A stretch of DNA of 64,000 bases, taken from contig WSYJ01000013.1 of the NCBI GenBank assembly GCA_020186115.1, positions 496,001 to 560,000 on the forward strand. The letters run 5' to 3'. Both the position numbers and the translations under genes were made by a program. Shown in pieces: positions 8,362 to 16,917 of the stretch. Positions within the stretch are counted from its first letter, which is position 1. Every line of letters starts with the position of its first letter. This DNA is from Histomonas meleagridis. Lineage: Eukaryota > Parabasalia > Tritrichomonadida > Dientamoebidae. A model generated the notes under the pieces. The model was given only the letters and a program-made list of their open reading frames with translations. It made no database searches and was not told where the DNA came from.

Positions 8362-9051
8362 ATGAAGGCAGTGCTTGACTTTTTTGCAAAAATACTTGGC
8401 TTTGAAAAGGATCCAGATGATTATACTGCCAGTGAATCTGAAGATAGAGATTTTCCTGATCCACATCCCAATCGTACATTAAGGATGGAACAACTTCAAT
8501 ATTACTTTAGTGGTAACAATTTAGAAAATGACCAAATATTTAGAAACGAAATCATCAAAAATCCAGAGGGATATGTATCTTATGATTTCTTATTAAAATG
8601 TAATCGTCTTCGCCAACTAAAATCAACTCCAAAGAAATTATTCAAAGCAGGATGTGCATCACCATACTTAGATGCTGATGAACAGAAAGGAATCAAATCA
8701 AAGAAACCATTTGCTTCGGATCCACGTAGAGCTTATCGAACCATACGAGTTTCTGGTTTTCGTCCATATGTACCTCTTAGTGAACAAGAAGAATTTTTCA
8801 CAAGCATACCTGACTTTGCTGGTCTCATAGAGTATATAGGACTTGAACGAAGATATGATAAAGATTTAGATAAATTAATTTACACAGGAACAACTACAAT
8901 TGAGTTCAAAGAAGAAGGAATTGCACAGAGTGTTCTTGAAAGGGGAATTCAGTACAATTCTAAAGACGGTTTAAAGATTGAACTTTTATCAGATTTTATG
9001 AATAGAACAAAAAAAAATTTCAACAAACAGAAATCTCCAAGGCGAAAATAA
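8362..9051 (+). CDS. La-motif RNA-binding protein
   Basis: 229 residues. The La motif lies at ~42-92 (MEQLQYYFSGNNLENDQIFRNEI ... YVSYDFLLKCNRLRQL), with the aromatic and Asp/Phe residues that hold RNA 3'-UUU ends. An RRM-like segment follows at ~125-205 (YRTIRVSGFRP is the RNP-2-like strand). The C terminus is basic (RTKKNFNKQKSPRRK) and would suit nuclear RNA binding. Genuine La protects nascent RNA polymerase III transcripts; LARP7 relatives bind 7SK or telomerase RNA. The arrangement fits either class and the protein is short for both. Upstream motifs AACGTT and AACGTTTA support the start. Confidence 0.85.
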   Translation: MKAVLDFFAKILGFEKDPDDYTASESEDRDFPDPHPNRTLRMEQLQYYFSGNNLENDQIFRNEIIKNPEGYVSYDFLLKCNRLRQLKSTPKKLFKAGCASPYLDADEQKGIKSKKPFASDPRRAYRTIRVSGFRPYVPLSEQEEFFTSIPDFAGLIEYIGLERRYDKDLDKLIYTGTTTIEFKEEGIAQSVLERGIQYNSKDGLKIELLSDFMNRTKKNFNKQKSPRRK

Positions 9052-9093
9052 AAACAATCATTATTAGGATTTTTTATCGTGTTTAAACATTTA

Positions 9094-9708
9094 CTAAAAT
9101 ATGTTTCCGAAAGAAATATTTCCCTTCGTAGCAACTGCAAGTAGTGTTCCATATGAGTTTGTTAATTGTTTTGGTTCGTTTCCCATTACATGCCAAACAA
9201 GATTTTTAACAACATTTTGTGCTTGTTCAGAACTTCCTTTTGATATTTGAATTACATCATCGAAACCTTTCCCAAGAATGAGAGAATTTGATGTTACTTT
9301 TTCTTGCATCTTTTGGTTATCTTGCTTTTGGATAATGAAAAAAGTTGAAACATTATGATTTGTTGCTCTTGATTTTATTTCCTTCATCCATCTCTCTAAT
9401 ATCTGTAAGCTATCAATAGAAGGAGATGATGTAATAAATAATGCTGCATCTGCTTTTTCATATGCCGAAGTTGCTGCAAATGATAAACGTGCTGCCGATG
9501 GAACAATAGTGAGATTGACGCATAGTACTTCTTGACCCCATTGTAATGCAACAGTACTCATTAACAAGAATGAAGTATCACGAAGATTTGATTCATTGGG
9601 TTTTTCTTTAGATAAGAAAGATTCAAGGAAAAGAGCCGAATCATTGTTTTCTACACCAAGAATTAGAAAGTTTAATATTCGCCCTGGGATAATTTGTGAA
9701 TCTTCCAT
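9094..9708 (-). CDS. Possible GTPase-fold protein without a P-loop
   Basis: 204 residues. The overall pattern resembles a Ras-like fold: an opening hydrophobic strand (ILNFLILGVENND), a later ALFITSSPSIDSLQILERWMKEI helix/strand pair where Ras proteins have the G3-G4 region, then TFFIIQKQDN and a C-terminal helix. The P-loop GxxxxGKS is replaced by GVENNDSALF, no DxxG is seen, and NKxD is at best QKQDN, so GTP binding is unlikely. It may be a pseudo-GTPase adaptor. This is inference from pattern only and I do not recognise a family. A TTTTACGATA motif (minus-strand reading) lies upstream near 9724-9733. Confidence 0.4.
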   Translation of the reverse strand: MEDSQIIPGRILNFLILGVENNDSALFLESFLSKEKPNESNLRDTSFLLMSTVALQWGQEVLCVNLTIVPSAARLSFAATSAYEKADAALFITSSPSIDSLQILERWMKEIKSRATNHNVSTFFIIQKQDNQKMQEKVTSNSLILGKGFDDVIQISKGSSEQAQNVVKNLVWHVMGNEPKQLTNSYGTLLAVATKGNISFGNIF

Positions 9709-9864
9709 TTCTTGGCTGTAGATGTATCGTAAAACAAACCTAGTGAATATCGCAATTATGGAAATTCCACTTTAACTTGGATTATAAAGTTTTGGTCTTA
9801 ACGCAAGAAATAAAATAAATAACATGAACATTTTATTATATAATATTACAAACAATTTTATATT

Positions 9865-10350
9865 TCATCCCATTCGATAAATCAAATGCAAACCTAATGG
9901 TGTTTCAATTACTTCTGAAACATCCCCAATCTCGAGCTTCCAAACTGCTTCTGCAAAAGATTCAGGAACTTGTTTTTTATTTACCCATCCCATGCATCCA
10001 CCAGAGTCATCACCATCCACAGCATCTGAAACATCATTTGCCATATCCATAAACGATAATGGAAGTGAAGCTATATCAGAAACCAACTGATTCCGAAATT
10101 CTGTGATTAATTCAAGTGCTTCTTCTTTTGTTCGCAAAACTTCTCCATCTTTTGTATATGGGCAAATGCTGTCTTTATGCTTTAAAAGTATTTGAAAAAT
10201 ATAAACATATTCAGGTATTGTATTTGGTTTATTCCAAGTAGATTTATTATAAAGTTCTGAGTAATAATAACATCTACCTGGGTAGTCTTTACACTCACGA
10301 ATTTTCCAATGCTCTGGTGGCTCAATAGGAGTTATCTTTGGACTTTCCAT
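9865..10350 (-). CDS. Pin1-like parvulin prolyl isomerase (WW + PPIase), altered active site
   Basis: 161 residues, the size of Pin1. The WW domain at ~10-42 keeps both Trp and the terminal Pro (EHWKIRECKDYPGRCYYY, STWNKP). The parvulin domain at ~48-160 keeps its frame: FQILLKH, the GCMGWVNKKQVPESFAEAVW segment and ETPLGLHLIYR. Against Pin1 by eye, catalytic His59 is Gln53, Cys113 is Ala110, Ser154 is Leu152 and the phosphate-clamp Arg68-Arg69 is Ile62-Cys63; only His155 (Pin1 His157) remains. Pin1 isomerises pSer/Thr-Pro bonds; this copy may have weak, altered or only binding activity. A TTAACGTC motif at 10371-10378 lies just upstream of the ATG. Confidence 0.85.
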   Translation of the reverse strand: MESPKITPIEPPEHWKIRECKDYPGRCYYYSELYNKSTWNKPNTIPEYVYIFQILLKHKDSICPYTKDGEVLRTKEEALELITEFRNQLVSDIASLPLSFMDMANDVSDAVDGDDSGGCMGWVNKKQVPESFAEAVWKLEIGDVSEVIETPLGLHLIYRMG

Positions 10351-10670
10351 GAAATGAGAAAAGTGGCATTTTAACGTCTTTTCATAATCTTTTTCTTCAA
10401 AATAAACTACACAAAAATCTGATCGGCCATTGTCATCATCTCTATATTTTTATTCACCATAGAACGTGTAAAAAGAATCTATGGAAGGAACACATTTCAT
10501 AACACATTATGGATTAAAATGGTTTTGAAGTAATTAAAATGTTTGATACGCATAAAACGATAACGAATTTCAATGCAACAACGATAATTTTGTATTGAAT
10601 TTTGTATCGTTCATTCAAAATCATTAAGTAAAAAAATGTATTTAAAATCTCTATATTTATTCTAAACGCC

Positions 10671-12083
10671 TTATTTTGATAACATAATTATATCTTCGTC
10701 TTTTGAGTTTCCGAAATATTTCTTAAATAGTTCTGTATTATCCACAGTACTCTTTGCCAAGAAAAATCTTATGTTTGATACCTCATCATTACAAAGCATT
10801 TGGAATTCCTTATCCAACGAAGTCGGAAAACCACATTTTACGATTAACTTTGCAAGTACGAGTCTTGTTTGCCAATTATCATTCATTAATTTCTTTGCTT
10901 CGAAAACATTAATTTCATTATCATCAATAAGTGTTTTCCATAATTCGATAGATTCATTCCTAATAACAGCAACGGGATCATTAGAATACATTTCTGCTAT
11001 TGGGCAAAGCTTTGAATGCAATGTTCCAACAAATTGTATCGTCTGATCGATAAGCGACTTTTTGATTCGCCAGTTTGGGGCGCCCCGTGGATTCAAAAAG
11101 TTCAAAAAGAAATCTTTTTCCTTAAAAACAAGAGAGAACTTGTACAAGTGCTGGATAAAGATTGGTGAAAACTTTACATCAAGGCAACAGTTAAGAAGAA
11201 GCTCTTGTTCGGATTCATCAATGATTCTTGATAAGTTTATCAAAGCTGCTGCAGAAGATTCGATTTCATATTTCATGCCTTCACGGAAATCAGGTAAAAC
11301 TGTTTTGAACCCATTGGCTTTAACAATTGGCTTGATGTTTCGAAATGCTGATTTTGCTGTATCTTTATCATGGAAAAGAATTTGATAAAGATCATAGCAA
11401 TTTGGGCATAATTTAGCAATAATTGGCGCTGTTTCTCTTCGAACTTTTGGGTTTCGATCTTTGATAGTGTTACGAATAACATATTGGATAAACTCGTAAT
11501 CAAAATTAGAGTTCGGAAGAGCTTTGAGAAGATCAACTTTTACCTGTGGAACACGATCAAGAAGTAATGCACGAATATAGCTGATGATTTTATCTGAATC
11601 AAGAACATATTGTGATAAAGTTGCGGCAAGTGAACGAAATTGAGCTTCGTTACTGGATGAGTCCTTGGCAATAATGTCTGTTAAAACTTTATCACGATGA
11701 CTTGGTGGAATAGAACATACAGTATTTGAGATTAGATTTGTTAATTTCTTAATAGCGAATGCTGAATTGTTTAAATGAAATGCCTCATGAAGGGCAGGTA
11801 AAATTTCATTGGTAACAAGATTTAATCCGTCTTCACCTAAGTTATCAATAAATATACGAATTAATACTGGCAGTCCTTCAATAGCGTCAAAATTCAGTTG
11901 CGCTATTTGTTGCTTTATGTGCGGTATTAAATTATTAATAACAACAGATAATGATAATGATGTTATTTTTTCATTATTTTCGGTAAAAGGTTGGCATGAT
12001 TGAGGAAAGAAATCTGCGTCTTTTCTTTGTTTTAATAATATTGCAGGAGGAGACATTTTAGAACTGTTTGGGACTTCAAGCAT
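10671..12083 (-). CDS. HEAT-repeat scaffold similar to PP2A regulatory subunit A
   Basis: About 470 residues of tandem HEAT helices with regularly spaced Asp-Arg/Pro turns (RDKVLTDII, DRVPQVKVDLLKALP, DRNPKVRRETAPIIAKLCP, DPVAVIRNESIELWK). The segment NWRIKKSLIDQTIQFVGTL matches the WR(V/I)...GxL repeat pattern of PP2A PR65/A, which scaffolds the catalytic C and variable B subunits. It is shorter and more divergent than canonical PR65 (about 590 residues), so it may be a paralogue with another partner. The frame extends upstream to a TTG at 12101; the ATG at 12083 is chosen, with ATG 12056 (MSPPAILL) as an alternative. A PP2A/4/6-type catalytic subunit is encoded at 61859. Confidence 0.65.
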   Translation of the reverse strand: MLEVPNSSKMSPPAILLKQRKDADFFPQSCQPFTENNEKITSLSLSVVINNLIPHIKQQIAQLNFDAIEGLPVLIRIFIDNLGEDGLNLVTNEILPALHEAFHLNNSAFAIKKLTNLISNTVCSIPPSHRDKVLTDIIAKDSSSNEAQFRSLAATLSQYVLDSDKIISYIRALLLDRVPQVKVDLLKALPNSNFDYEFIQYVIRNTIKDRNPKVRRETAPIIAKLCPNCYDLYQILFHDKDTAKSAFRNIKPIVKANGFKTVLPDFREGMKYEIESSAAALINLSRIIDESEQELLLNCCLDVKFSPIFIQHLYKFSLVFKEKDFFLNFLNPRGAPNWRIKKSLIDQTIQFVGTLHSKLCPIAEMYSNDPVAVIRNESIELWKTLIDDNEINVFEAKKLMNDNWQTRLVLAKLIVKCGFPTSLDKEFQMLCNDEVSNIRFFLAKSTVDNTELFKKYFGNSKDEDIIMLSK

Positions 12084-12101
12084 CAAAAAGAATGATGACA
12101 A

Positions 12102-12669
12102 TAATTGAATGGTCTGAACACTAATTTCTGAAAGCTTTGGTTATCTATTGAAATTTATGGTGGGGATTCAATTTTTGTGTGTGGGAAGATCGCCACCGGC
12201 ACCAAATGATTGTGAGGTTAACGTACATCCGGAGATTCAAATTTTTGTTTTCGGATTTTTAAATAAAAACTATAAAAACCAAAAAACCAATCACCAAAAC
12301 ACTAGAAACGATATAAAATTCATAAAATCGTTAAAAAATGGAAATTTAAAAAAATGAAAACTGATGTGAGCAAACAACAAAAGATTAAGTCTATTGGCAT
12401 GCTCTCTATCGTACGCACAAAAAGTCCATAAAAGTGACTGACTGTCCAGCCATAAAATTTGTTCACTTTTTGAAAGTTTTGTCAGTTCTCAAAATTGAGT
12501 GAAACCCACAAAACAAGTGGTCACCGATGTGGAATTCAATGGTTAAAAAATCGTTTTTAACAGAAAATATTTATCGTTATTTCTAGAAATTTTTTAATTA
12601 ATTAATTGAAAAGTGACGCAGTGATTTTCACCAAAATCTTGATGTCGAATCTTATAGCATTACAATAAT
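12102..12669. other. Gap without a recognised gene
   Basis: About 570 bp with pockets of higher GC (CGCCACCGGCACC near 12191) and a TATCGTACGCAC element near 12407-12418 that resembles a reverse Myb-type site. The frame at 12148-12357 has no recognisable protein features. The stretch 12360-12560 has no long frame and could hold a small RNA transcribed from the TATCGT element, but I cannot identify one. Confidence 0.3.
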
Positions 12670-14046
12670 CTAGCTTAAATATCTTTCAAGGTCAAACATA
12701 TTTCCATTTTCTTCAAGGCATTGTTCGATCAACCACTTTCCATTAATTTCTTCTAATTGCTGCATCACAAATTCAATTCCATTTTTATTTTCTAGTGAAT
12801 TTAGCAACAAAGCGATTGCGTGTATGTACACCTCATGAATTGAATCAAAATCCATGTGTGCCAAAGTGATATCGAAAAGATTTTCCATAATTCCAAGATC
12901 AAACATTTGTATTCTTAAGTCATCTGTACCATATATAATGATTTTTGCCAAACAAATCGCAATTTCAGTTTTCACTTGACAAATCCCCGAATTAAATTCC
13001 GCCACGAAAAAATCGAGAATTCCTTTCGAAATGAACACGTCAATAGTTTGAGGTACAGATTCGAACAAATTCCCAATTAAATATAAAGTTGAAGTTCGAA
13101 TATTTTGCGGATTGTTTTCATTACAAAGAGCAATGAAAAGATCATAGTCTAGCGCAATGTCATCTCTGTGGGATTTACAATAGTATTCACTTAGGATAAC
13201 GATAAGATGTAAATAAAAATTTTCATTGATATTTAGTTGCTGAATATTATGAGTTAATACAGCAATTAATTTGTTTGGTATTTCGTACTTATCCATTAAT
13301 TCAATGAATCCGTTTAATTCTGTGAATTTTGCAATTGTAATAAATATTTTGCAAAATAAATGGATAAAATCAATTGGAAATTGGGAAATAATCACTGATG
13401 TGCCTTCAAATATAATTGGAATTCTTTTTATATGTATATATGTGATGCTGATTTTATGGATATATTCAGAATATGTTCGTAAATTATCTTGAATAAATTG
13501 ATCACCACAATTGGGAAGACAACCTAAAATAAGGGAAAAAACATTTTGCAATGAAACTTTTTGAATAATGAAATTATGGACTTCAACAGATAAGTGACAT
13601 ATATTTGAAAAAATCTTTAAAACTAATGGCAGTAGATTAGGTTCATCTAAAATGTCGGAGAGCATGCCAAGAAGATTACTTCCAATGAACAAATGAATGA
13701 AATTCCTATTGGAAGAGATGGCAAAATTATTGATTATATTTAATGACATTATCCTATATGGTAGTTGATTCATTTTTTCTGTTAAGTGTAGCAAAATTGT
13801 ATGTATTGAATGATTCTTAAATAAATCAAAGTTTGGAAAGTTATGATTTTGAGTCATATCCAATAGGAATTCCATGCACTTTAAAAGTACGCCTTCGTCA
13901 AAACATACAAAACTTTTTTTAAATGTTTTAAAAAAATATTCTGGATTTTCACCTCCATCATTTAAATCAATAACATTCTCATCCGTACAGAGTAATTGTC
14001 TTGGGCGCTTCCAATATCGTTTGCTATTGCTTTTATAAGTGATCAA
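12670..14046 (-). CDS. Armadillo-like alpha-solenoid protein
   Basis: About 458 residues made of repeated helix pairs (MSLNIINNFAISSNRNFIHLF, LPLVLKIFSNICHLSVEVHNFI, TSTLYLIGNLFESVPQTIDVFI, EVYIHAIALLLNSLENKNGIEF), the pattern of armadillo repeats as in importin-alpha-related proteins. No importin-beta-binding arginine cluster is obvious beyond KRYWKRPR at the N terminus. It resembles the protein at 29833-31275, which shares the overall length and a C-terminal SL/GSxxGxEF/M pattern, so they are probably members of one trichomonad family. Role: protein-protein scaffold, unspecified. The coding frame has no ATG at its 5' end: it opens after a TAA and the first plausible codon is a TTG at 14046; the first in-frame ATG is near residue 58. 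Confidence 0.6.
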   Translation of the reverse strand: MITYKSNSKRYWKRPRQLLCTDENVIDLNDGGENPEYFFKTFKKSFVCFDEGVLLKCMEFLLDMTQNHNFPNFDLFKNHSIHTILLHLTEKMNQLPYRIMSLNIINNFAISSNRNFIHLFIGSNLLGMLSDILDEPNLLPLVLKIFSNICHLSVEVHNFIIQKVSLQNVFSLILGCLPNCGDQFIQDNLRTYSEYIHKISITYIHIKRIPIIFEGTSVIISQFPIDFIHLFCKIFITIAKFTELNGFIELMDKYEIPNKLIAVLTHNIQQLNINENFYLHLIVILSEYYCKSHRDDIALDYDLFIALCNENNPQNIRTSTLYLIGNLFESVPQTIDVFISKGILDFFVAEFNSGICQVKTEIAICLAKIIIYGTDDLRIQMFDLGIMENLFDITLAHMDFDSIHEVYIHAIALLLNSLENKNGIEFVMQQLEEINGKWLIEQCLEENGNMFDLERYLS

Positions 14047-14094
14047 GTTGCAAACTGATTTTGGTTTGATGTGTTTTTAATTTTGATGAGAGAA

Positions 14095-14113
14095 AACGTT
14101 AATAAACGGTCGC
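14095..14113 (-). promoter_or_regulatory. AACGTT + AACGGTCGC motif pair
   Basis: AACGTT at 14095-14100 and AACGGTCGC at 14105-14113 lie 50-65 bp upstream of the armadillo gene start. Reading on the minus strand they are GCGACCGTT and AACGTT. Nothing else was recognised between 14047 and 14369. Confidence 0.45.
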
Positions 14114-14369
14114 TTCAAAAATCATGAAAAAAATAATTTTATTGAAGTCTGAATCTGTTTAATAATTTTGATTTATAAAATCCTTAAACCTGATAGCTTC
14201 ATCTATAGACATTGCTTTATATATTAAAGTAAGCGTTTACAAATATAGATTTGAGTTCTGGATTAAAGTCACTTTAACTTCTTGTTTATATTCAACCAAA
14301 GCTCATTTGATGATAATTAAAAAAAATTTATATATAAAAACAAATTTATTCAAAACAAAAGAAATACTG

Positions 14370-15497
14370 TTAATATAGAATTGATAATGACCTTAATGAA
14401 CTATAATTTGTTGTATTTCTTTTCTGCATTTCCATCGATGATTTGTTTTCTTCAGATATTCTGCTTATTTCAAGCTCCATTGAAGTGATGCTGTTTCTTT
14501 GTTTCTCTATTTCTTTCCTTAGTTGTTGTGTTTTAATTATTTGTTTCTTAACATTTTCCTGTGATTGCGCTTCGGATTTTTTGGACTCTTCGAGCATTTT
14601 CTTTAGCCTTTCGATATCTTTCATTATCATTTGTAATTGAATATTGCCCTTTTGTGATATTGATTGATAAATAGCTTGTAAACTTTCCATCTTCTTATTA
14701 AAAAATTCTGCTTCATTTGTTTCTTGTTCTTTTTCCTTTGAAACAATTTGGTTAATTGAGTTAATATGAATTTGATTACTTTTTTCCCGATTGACAATCT
14801 CTTTCTTCATTTGTTCGACTAATACATTATGATTATGTTCACGAGTATTGATTGAGTCTATAAGACCTTTGATGTTGCTCCGAATTTCGCGTATCCAATT
14901 TCGATGTTCTGATTGAATCATTAAAATTTCGTCTTCTAGTTGATGCATTTTGCGTTCAGAGTTATAATTTTCTTTGGACTTTGTAAGTTGCTTTTGGATT
15001 TTTGCATTTTTGGCAATTAATTTTGATTGTATTAATTTGGCTTGTTCAACTTCTAGCTCCATTTCAATCTCTGTAATGGAGTTCTTTTCTCCTATAATTG
15101 ACAAATCTCTTTGATTTTGCTCAATGATTTGATCTGGAGGAGAATTTTGATTGAAATCAGAAATAATTTTTTTAATTTCATTTGAAAGCTGTTCCTTAAG
15201 GGCTTGGATTCCTTTTGTGTGTTCTTTCTTTTGTTTTAATATTTCTTGGTTGGCAAAATCTTTTGCTTCGCTTAGTTCTTTTTCAAGTTCTTGAATTTGC
15301 TTTACATACCTTTGTTTTCTTTCATCTTTTAAACGTTGTGTACTTTGAATGAGGTCTTCTGTATTGGAAATTTGAGTTTGAAGATCTCTAATTTTTTCAT
15401 CAAGATCTTCCGTGTCATAATTTTGATTTGTTAGACTGTATGTTTTACTTAAAGACAAGTCTTGGCTGAATAAAGAGCGACTGTTTCCATCAATCAT
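14370..15497 (-). CDS. Long coiled-coil protein
   Basis: 375 residues from an ATG at 15497. After a short Ser-rich leader (MIDGNSRSLFSQDLSLSKTY) almost the whole protein is heptad-type coiled coil rich in Glu, Lys, Gln and Ile (LDEKIRDLQTQISNTEDLIQ ... KKMLEESKKSEAQSQENVKK), with a short polar tail. There is no motor, kinase or membrane segment. Such proteins are usually cytoskeletal or structural rods; similarity searches with coiled coils are unreliable, so no family is claimed. The upstream palindrome TACGTTAACGTA (15513-15524) contains the common promoter motif. Confidence 0.75.
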   Translation of the reverse strand: MIDGNSRSLFSQDLSLSKTYSLTNQNYDTEDLDEKIRDLQTQISNTEDLIQSTQRLKDERKQRYVKQIQELEKELSEAKDFANQEILKQKKEHTKGIQALKEQLSNEIKKIISDFNQNSPPDQIIEQNQRDLSIIGEKNSITEIEMELEVEQAKLIQSKLIAKNAKIQKQLTKSKENYNSERKMHQLEDEILMIQSEHRNWIREIRSNIKGLIDSINTREHNHNVLVEQMKKEIVNREKSNQIHINSINQIVSKEKEQETNEAEFFNKKMESLQAIYQSISQKGNIQLQMIMKDIERLKKMLEESKKSEAQSQENVKKQIIKTQQLRKEIEKQRNSITSMELEISRISEENKSSMEMQKRNTTNYSSLRSLSILY

Positions 15498-15512
15498 TAA
15501 TTTTTTTTCTCA

Positions 15513-15524
15513 TACGTTAACGTA
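15513..15524. promoter_or_regulatory. Perfect palindrome TACGTTAACGTA
   Basis: A 12-bp perfect palindrome made of two back-to-back AACGTA/TACGTT half-sites, 16 bp upstream of the coiled-coil gene ATG at 15497. It is a clear form of the AACG-type motif that recurs before genes in this window. Confidence 0.5.
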
Positions 15525-16917
15525 TTTATTAGCTTGCAAAAAAACAAAATTCAAAAATTTATTTCTGAAGTTTGCAAAAAATAGCTCAATATCCATATCA
15601 AAAGAAAAAATTTATTAAAAATCTGGAATACTCCAAAAACAGGATATTTAGTGAACTTACATTCATAAATTTGATGGCTTAACTTGCTTCCTTGATAATA
15701 TTTTAATTTGAAGGTACAAAAAATCTTTAAGCATGACTTTAATTGAAGAAGCACTTGTTGGTATTTAACAAAAAATTCTTTGTTCATTGCTTCCTTCAAT
15801 TCATCCAATTTGAAGCTTCTTTTATCAATTCACTTTTAACCTTTCCACATAAGCACTCATTTATAATTGAAATCACAAATAATTGTTCACTAATGAATGA
15901 TGAACAAACGAAAGCTCTTTAAACATAATAATAAAATTGGAGGTGAATGAGTTATACCAAAGTTAAATCATCTTCAAACATTGCTTATCAAGGATTAATT
16001 TATTACACCTAAATTTGGATGGCAATCCACAATCAATATGATAATGGGTTACATTATGCGCTGAATGTGGTTGAAATACCTATTCACGTTATATCTTGTG
16101 CAATATACACAACATTAGATAGAGAATAATAAGCAACAACTTGTAAGAAGAAAGAGACTTTTACATGGGATACACAGCTTTGTTGAATAAGATACACAAA
16201 GAAGTATTCAACGAGACATGTTCGGACAGTTGGTAGAGAAATATATTAAGAACTGTTCAAGATTAGCTACAGAAATTTAAATCAAATATTAAATATTGAA
16301 TAAAAAATATTGAAATCAGATTTCACTATAACTGTTATTGCGTTGTTTTTATTTGTTATACTCAAGTCTCCCAAATAGGTTTAACATAGTTCAGCGTGCT
16401 TAACGCATTTGGAAATTTTTGCCTTCGGTTGAACTCGTTTCTGATTGAAGGTATGAGATGATACAAGGAATTTCTTTTACCTTATAATAACTCTTTTTTC
16501 TTAAAAGTGGATATATAAGAAAAGTGATGTCTTTAGAAACTCTTTTCTATATATAAGGAAAACAACAGCTTATGCTTGCATTTATTATCTGAATAAAATG
16601 ATTCTCGATTTTATGTGAATTTGTATAAAAAGTTTGTCGCACTTAACGTAAAACATTATTTTATTGATAGATCTCTCGAAATCATTGGAATCCAATGTCT
16701 TGAATCTCATCGAAAAAAATTTCAAAACATCAGTCCAATCAACAATTAATTTATTCGTTGATAGACCGCCATATACATATAACATCCCAATTTGTATAAA
16801 TGCAGACACAATTAACTTTGCTTATAAATTCATGAATTGAACGCCAATAATTAATGCAACGTTTCCTGAAAGATGCTGCAAATAATTTGGAATATTACAT
16901 AAATGGATAATGTTTAT
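15525..16917. other. Gene-poor stretch with decayed coding scraps
   Basis: About 1.4 kb without a convincing gene. An 85-residue frame (15551-15808, minus) starts MDELKEAMNKEFFVKYQQVLLQLK but ends in low-complexity Phe/Leu/Ile; a 74-residue frame (16585-16809, minus) reads MSAFIQIGMLYVYGGLSTNK. On the plus strand around 16040-16140 and 16165-16260 there are short stop-interrupted stretches with natural-looking composition (NGLHYALNVVEIPIHVISC; GYTALLNKIHKEVFNETCSD). These may be remnants of a mobile element or dead gene; I cannot name it. Confidence 0.35.
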
